27,176 bases of DNA. It comes from Bifidobacteriaceae bacterium. Lineage in GTDB: Bacteria; Actinomycetota; Actinomycetes; Actinomycetales; WQXJ01. Made by a program: the position numbers and the translations under genes. Shown piece by piece: positions 24,268 through 27,176 of the stretch (position 1 is its first letter; every line of letters starts with the position of its first letter). The stretch covers positions 1 through 27,176 of the forward strand of contig JAITIG010000012.1 in assembly GCA_031279575.1 (NCBI GenBank), given 5' to 3'. The notes under the pieces are model-generated. The model saw only the letters and a program-made list of their open reading frames with translations, was not told where the DNA came from and searched no databases.

Positions 24268-24503
24268 GCGCGGCCAGGGGCCTCAAGCCCAGCCCGCGGC
24301 CCGGGGCGCCGGCGGGCAGGGGCGCCAGCGTCACCGCTCAGCCGGGCGCCCCGCACAGCCGCGCGGCCAGGGGCCTCAAGCCCAGCCCGCAGCCCGGGGC
24401 GCCGACGGGCAGGGGCGCCGGCGTCACCGCTCAGCCGGGCGCCCCGCACAGCCGCGCAGCCGGGGGCCTCAAGCCCAGCCCGCAGCCCGGGGCGCCGGGG
24501 TGA
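24264..24503 (+). CDS. Small 31-residue-repeat ORF between trpS and manC (uncertain gene)
   Basis: 79 codons beginning GTG 24264 inside the trpS stop (GTGA) and ending TGA 24501-24503 inside the manC start (GTGA), so it exactly bridges the two genes in a third frame. The product would be two and a half copies of a 31-residue unit ([30 protein letters not shown]), Pro/Gly/Ala-rich, basic, without hydrophobic segments. No family recognised. It may be a real coupled peptide, or only an expanded minisatellite that stays open because 93 is divisible by three and GC-rich DNA rarely makes stops. Without it, ribosomes would have to reinitiate 230 bases after trpS. Confidence 0.35.
   Translation: MSAARGLKPSPRPGAPAGRGASVTAQPGAPHSRAARGLKPSPQPGAPTGRGAGVTAQPGAPHSRAAGGLKPSPQPGAPG
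24270..24499 (+). repeat. 93-bp tandem repeat between trpS and manC
   Basis: Full copies at 24270-24362 and 24363-24455, partial third copy 24456-24499; a handful of substitutions between copies. It fills nearly the whole intergenic region. Confidence 0.9.
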
Positions 24504-25579
24504 GCCCGCTGCCGGGGTTCGGCGCCATCGTGCCGGCGGGCGGGGCCGGGAAACGGTTGTGGCCGGTCTCCCAAGCGCGGCGGCCCAAGTTCCTGCTCGA
24601 CTTGACCGGCGCGGGGCGCAGTTTGATCCAGCAGACCTGGGACCGCCTGGTGCCGCTGGCGGGGGCCGAGGGCGTGGCGGTGGTGACCGGCGCGGCCCAC
24701 GCCGCCGCCGTCCGCCGCCAACTGCCGGGGCTGGCGGCGCGCAACCTCATCACCGAGCCATGCCCGCGCGATTCGATGCCGGCCATCGCCTTGGCGGCCG
24801 CCATCGCGCACCAGCGGCAGGGCGATGCCGTGCTGGGCTCTTTCGCGGCCGATCACGTCATCGGCCACCAAGCGGCCTTCGAGCGGGCGGTGGAGGCGGC
24901 CTACCAGGCGGCGCGGGAGGATCTGATCGCGACCATCGGGGTGGCGCCGGCCGGGCCCTCGACCGCTTACGGCTACATCAAAGCCGGCCCGCCGCTGGGG
25001 TTGGCGGCCGCGCCTGAGGCCCGCTTGGTCGAGGCCTTCAAGGAGAAACCGGATTTGAGCACCGCGGCCGGCTACCTCCAGGCGGGCTACCGCTGGAACG
25101 CCGGCATGTTCGTGTTCCGGGCCGGCCTGCTGCTGGAGCGCCTGCACGCGCTGCAGCCCGCCTTGGCCCAGGGGATCGAGGCGCTGGCCCGCGCCTGGGA
25201 CACGCCCCAGCGGGGCGAGGTGGCGGCGCGGGTGTGGCCCACGCTGCCCCGGGTGGCGATCGACCACGCCATCGCCGAGCCGGTGGCGGCCCAGGGGGGG
25301 CTGGCCACAGTGCCCGGCGACTTCCCCTGGAGCGACTTGGGGGATTTCGACTCTTTGGCCGCCCTGGCGCCCGATGGCGGGCTGCGCCTGGCGGGCGGCC
25401 CCGCCCCGGTCCTGGTCGACTCGCCGGGGGCCCTGGTGGTCAACCAGACCCGGCAACAAGTCGCGCTGCTGGGCCTGCCTGACGCGGTGGTGGCGCTGTC
25501 AGACGGGGTGGTCTTGGTGACCACGCGGGCCAATGCCCAGCGCGTCAAGCAGCTCGCGGACCAACTAGACCGCGCCTGA
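24500..25579 (+). CDS. manC: Mannose-1-phosphate guanylyltransferase
   Basis: Makes GDP-mannose from Man-1-P and GTP for cell-wall mannosides and glycolipids. The nucleotidyltransferase signature IVPAGGAGKRLWPVSQARRPKFL lies at residues about 10-32; further NLITEPCPRDSMPAIALAAA, FAADHVIG (metal-binding D), YGYIKAG, FKEKPD and YRWNAGMFVFRAG, then VPGDFPWSDLGDFDSL near 272-287. 359 residues, single-domain form without the C-terminal phosphomannose isomerase. GTG 24500 is preceded by CCGGG only; its start overlaps the repeat-ORF stop. Ends 97 bp before the amidohydrolase. Confidence 0.92.
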   Translation: MSPLPGFGAIVPAGGAGKRLWPVSQARRPKFLLDLTGAGRSLIQQTWDRLVPLAGAEGVAVVTGAAHAAAVRRQLPGLAARNLITEPCPRDSMPAIALAAAIAHQRQGDAVLGSFAADHVIGHQAAFERAVEAAYQAAREDLIATIGVAPAGPSTAYGYIKAGPPLGLAAAPEARLVEAFKEKPDLSTAAGYLQAGYRWNAGMFVFRAGLLLERLHALQPALAQGIEALARAWDTPQRGEVAARVWPTLPRVAIDHAIAEPVAAQGGLATVPGDFPWSDLGDFDSLAALAPDGGLRLAGGPAPVLVDSPGALVVNQTRQQVALLGLPDAVVALSDGVVLVTTRANAQRVKQLADQLDRA

Positions 25580-25663
25580 CCCCCGGGCAGACTCGGGCCG
25601 CAGCGGCGGGGGCCGGGCCCAGGGCGCGGCGGGGGGCAGGGGTCGGCGCGGCCACCTGGGTTG

Positions 25664-25669
25664 TAGGGT
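25664..25669 (+). promoter_or_regulatory. Candidate -10 box, leaderless amidohydrolase transcript
   Basis: TTGTAGGGT contains TAGGGT, followed by 7 nt and GTG 25677. The preceding 80 bp are GC-rich without other features. Confidence 0.45.
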
Positions 25670-25676
25670 TTAGGGC

Positions 25677-26888
25677 GTGTCCACTCCTCCGGCCGCGGCT
25701 TTGCCGCCCGCGGCGGCGCGCGCCATCGGCCAGGCCGTCGAGCGGTTGCTGCCCGAGCTGATCGAGATCCGCCGCGACCTGCACCGCCACCCGGAGACGG
25801 CGCGCCAGGAGGTGCGCACCACGTCGGTGGTGCTGCGCCGGCTGGCCGAGGCCGGGTTGGACCCCAAGGCGTTCCCGCAATCCGGCTTGATGTGCGACCT
25901 CGGCCCCACTGTGGAGGAGGCCGGCTGGCCGCGGCTGGCGCTGCGGGCGGACCTGGACGCGCTGCCGATCCAGGACCGCACCGGCACGCCGTGGCGGTCG
26001 GTCAAGGAGGGCGCCGCCCACGCCTGCGGCCATGATGTCCACACCGCGGCCGTGCTGGGCGCCGGACTGGCGCTGGCGGGCTTGCACCGCCGAGGGGAGC
26101 TGCGCTCCCCGGTGCGCCTGCTGTTCCAACCGGCCGAGGAGGTCCAGCCCTCAGGCGCCCAGGACCTGATTCAACTGGGCGCCTTGGAGGGTGTCAACCG
26201 GATTGTGGCGCTGCACTGCGACCCGCGCTACCAGGTCGGCTCTATCGCCATCAAGACCGGCTCGATCACCTCCGCCGCGGATCTGATCACCGTCTACGCC
26301 TACGGCGACGGCGGCCACACCTCCCGCCCGCAGCTCACCCAGGACCTGGTGTTCGCGGTGGCCCAGCTGCTGACCCAGCTGCCGGCCATCCTCGACCGGC
26401 GGCTCGACCCGCGCGCGGTGGTGGGGTTGACCTGGGGCGCGGTCCACGCCGGCGAGGCGCCCAACGCGATCCCGTCCTCCGCGGTGATCAAGGGCACGCT
26501 GCGGGCCGGGGACGTCAGAACCTGGCACCAGGCGGCGGAGATCATCGCCGAGGCGGTGCCGCTGATCGCCGGGCAGTACGGCGTCCGGGTCGAGTTGGAC
26601 CACCGGCGGGGGGTGCCGCCCGTGGTCAACGACCCGGCGGTGACCGGCCTGGTGTCAGGCGCCGCCCGCGCCGTGCTGGGCGGCAACCATGTGCTGGTGG
26701 CCGAGCAGTCGATGGGCGGCGAGGATTTCGCCTGGTATTTGCGCGAGGTCCCAGGCGCCCTGATGCGCCTGGGCGTGCGCACCCCCGGCGGCCCGGCCTT
26801 CGACCTCCACCAAGCCGAGTTCGAGCCCGACGAGGGCGCCATCGCCATCGGCGCGAAAGTCCTAGCCGCCACCGCCGCCAGCGCCTAG
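25677..26888 (+). CDS. M20-family amidohydrolase (M20D, hippurate/N-acyl amino acid type)
   Basis: Metal-dependent hydrolase releasing amino acids from N-acyl or related amides; 403 residues. Motifs in order: IRRDLHRHPETARQE near 30-44, HACGHDVHTAAVLGAG near 113 (metal ligands C/H and H), PAEEVQPSGAQDLI near 152 (catalytic Glu pair), RIVALHCDP near 178 (metal His), the dimerisation lid domain (about 185-300), and GGEDFAWYL near 345 (final metal His replaced by the M20D ED pattern). The exact substrate is not visible from sequence. GTG 25677 follows the TAGGGT box; the first 20 residues are Ala/Pro-rich. Stop TAG at 26886. No linked transport genes. Confidence 0.92.
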   Translation: MSTPPAAALPPAAARAIGQAVERLLPELIEIRRDLHRHPETARQEVRTTSVVLRRLAEAGLDPKAFPQSGLMCDLGPTVEEAGWPRLALRADLDALPIQDRTGTPWRSVKEGAAHACGHDVHTAAVLGAGLALAGLHRRGELRSPVRLLFQPAEEVQPSGAQDLIQLGALEGVNRIVALHCDPRYQVGSIAIKTGSITSAADLITVYAYGDGGHTSRPQLTQDLVFAVAQLLTQLPAILDRRLDPRAVVGLTWGAVHAGEAPNAIPSSAVIKGTLRAGDVRTWHQAAEIIAEAVPLIAGQYGVRVELDHRRGVPPVVNDPAVTGLVSGAARAVLGGNHVLVAEQSMGGEDFAWYLREVPGALMRLGVRTPGGPAFDLHQAEFEPDEGAIAIGAKVLAATAASA

Positions 26889-26906
26889 CCCGAAAGCGAA
26901 CCGTCT

Positions 26907-27085
26907 CCGCAGGTCAGGGCGTTGCGCCGGGGCCGGGCCTGGTCAGCGGCCCGGGGCGGGGGCGGGCGTGTTGGGCCGGTGGTCAAACTGCCTGTAACGG
27001 GGGGTTTCGGCTCGTTATAGGCAGTTTGACCACGCGGCGGCCGGCGCCGCCAACCCGCCCGGGAGCATCGCCGCAGGTCAGGGCG
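26907..27085 (+). repeat. 15-bp direct repeat CCGCAGGTCAGGGCG preceding each hairpin
   Basis: Copies at 26907-26921 and 27071-27085, each followed by a G/C-only stretch (57 bp in the first, 29 in the second) and then the 55-bp palindrome. This makes a compound unit present twice in tandem. Confidence 0.8.
26979..27033. repeat. 55-bp palindromic element, copy 1
   Basis: Arms of 20 bp, left GTGGTCAAACTGCCTGTAAC and right GTTATAGGCAGTTTGACCAC, pair at 19 positions with one G-T wobble around the 15-nt loop GGGGGGTTTCGGCTC. The stem is about half A+T, in sharp contrast to the surrounding DNA. Non-coding; could be a REP-like or MITE-like element or a bidirectional terminator, although no T-run follows the stem. 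Confidence 0.9.
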
Positions 27086-27114
27086 CCGGCGGCGGGGGCG
27101 GGCCTGGCGAGCCG

Positions 27115-27169
27115 GTGGTCAAACTGCCTGTAACGGGGGGTTTCGGCTCGTTATAGGCAGTTTGACCAC
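27115..27169. repeat. 55-bp palindromic element, copy 2
   Basis: Identical in all 55 bases to copy 1, including the loop; identity extends 4 bases left (GCCG) and 2 right (GC). The two copies are 136 bp apart in the same orientation. The window ends 7 bases after this copy, so more copies may follow. Confidence 0.9.
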
Positions 27170-27176
27170 GCCCCGG

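Noticed and set aside
26907..27169. Right-end repeats considered as CRISPR or attachment sites
   Set aside because: Only two units, palindromic with long arms, no spacer pattern, no cas, integrase or tRNA gene nearby.

Overview
The window is a very GC-rich (well above 70 % by eye) stretch of bacterial chromosome made almost entirely of core housekeeping genes. Three things point to a high-GC Actinomycetota bacterium. The block tetR / tRNA-Gln / glmU / prs / rplY / pth / mfd / SurA-like protein / mazG is the order known from mycobacteria and relatives. The pairs ftsZ-pgeF and pgsA-cinA-clgR are actinobacterial as well. Many genes start with GTG and appear to be read from leaderless transcripts. 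I cannot name the genus; nothing here fixes it below phylum or class level.

Layout. 1-420: 3' end of a formamidopyrimidine-DNA glycosylase/endonuclease VIII gene (+), convergent with a minus-strand run that reads ftsZ -> pgeF -> pgsA -> pncC (cinA C-terminal type) -> clgR (5579 down to 451). 5580-5832: divergent ftsZ/nhaA control region with short repeats. 5833-7146: nhaA antiporter (+). 8395-7178: tetR-marR regulator pair (-). 8532-8458: tRNA-Gln(UUG) (-). 8684-16808: glmU, prs, rplY, pth, mfd (+), closed by a good intrinsic terminator. 16999-21451: SurA-N-like secreted protein, mazG, pntA, pntB (+), tightly packed. 22273-21461: siderophore-interacting ferric reductase under a DtxR/IdeR-type iron box (-). 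23167-22331: CASTOR-type ACT-domain protein with a long Ala/Pro/Glu tail (-). 23230-25579: trpS, a repeat ORF and manC (+). 25677-26888: M20 amidohydrolase (+). 26889-27176: non-coding, with two identical 55-bp perfect-loop hairpins. No gene-free stretch exceeds 300 bases.

How the genes fit together. The minus-strand cluster joins cell division (ftsZ), cofactor salvage (pncC), phospholipid synthesis (pgsA) and proteolytic stress control (clgR). The central plus-strand cluster makes UDP-GlcNAc (glmU) and PRPP (prs). It also serves translation (rplY, pth, tRNA-Gln, trpS), transcription-coupled repair (mfd), nucleotide-pool cleaning (mazG) and NADPH supply (pntAB).

Most unusual features. (1) Many otherwise ordinary enzymes carry long Ala/Pro/Gly tails or inserts built from in-frame tandem DNA repeats: PgsA 126 bp, GlmU 30 bp, Pth 69 bp, the ACT protein 138 bp and the trpS-manC spacer 93 bp; FtsZ, Mfd, MazG and PntA carry low-complexity segments without a clear period. 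(2) A paired, comparatively AT-rich palindromic element lies at the right end. (3) TANNNT-like -10 boxes repeatedly sit 6-7 nt before start codons. I found no clear new multi-gene defence, toxin or biosynthetic system; the most promising unknowns are the terminal palindrome pair, the 31-residue repeat ORF and the repeat-expanded PgsA tail.
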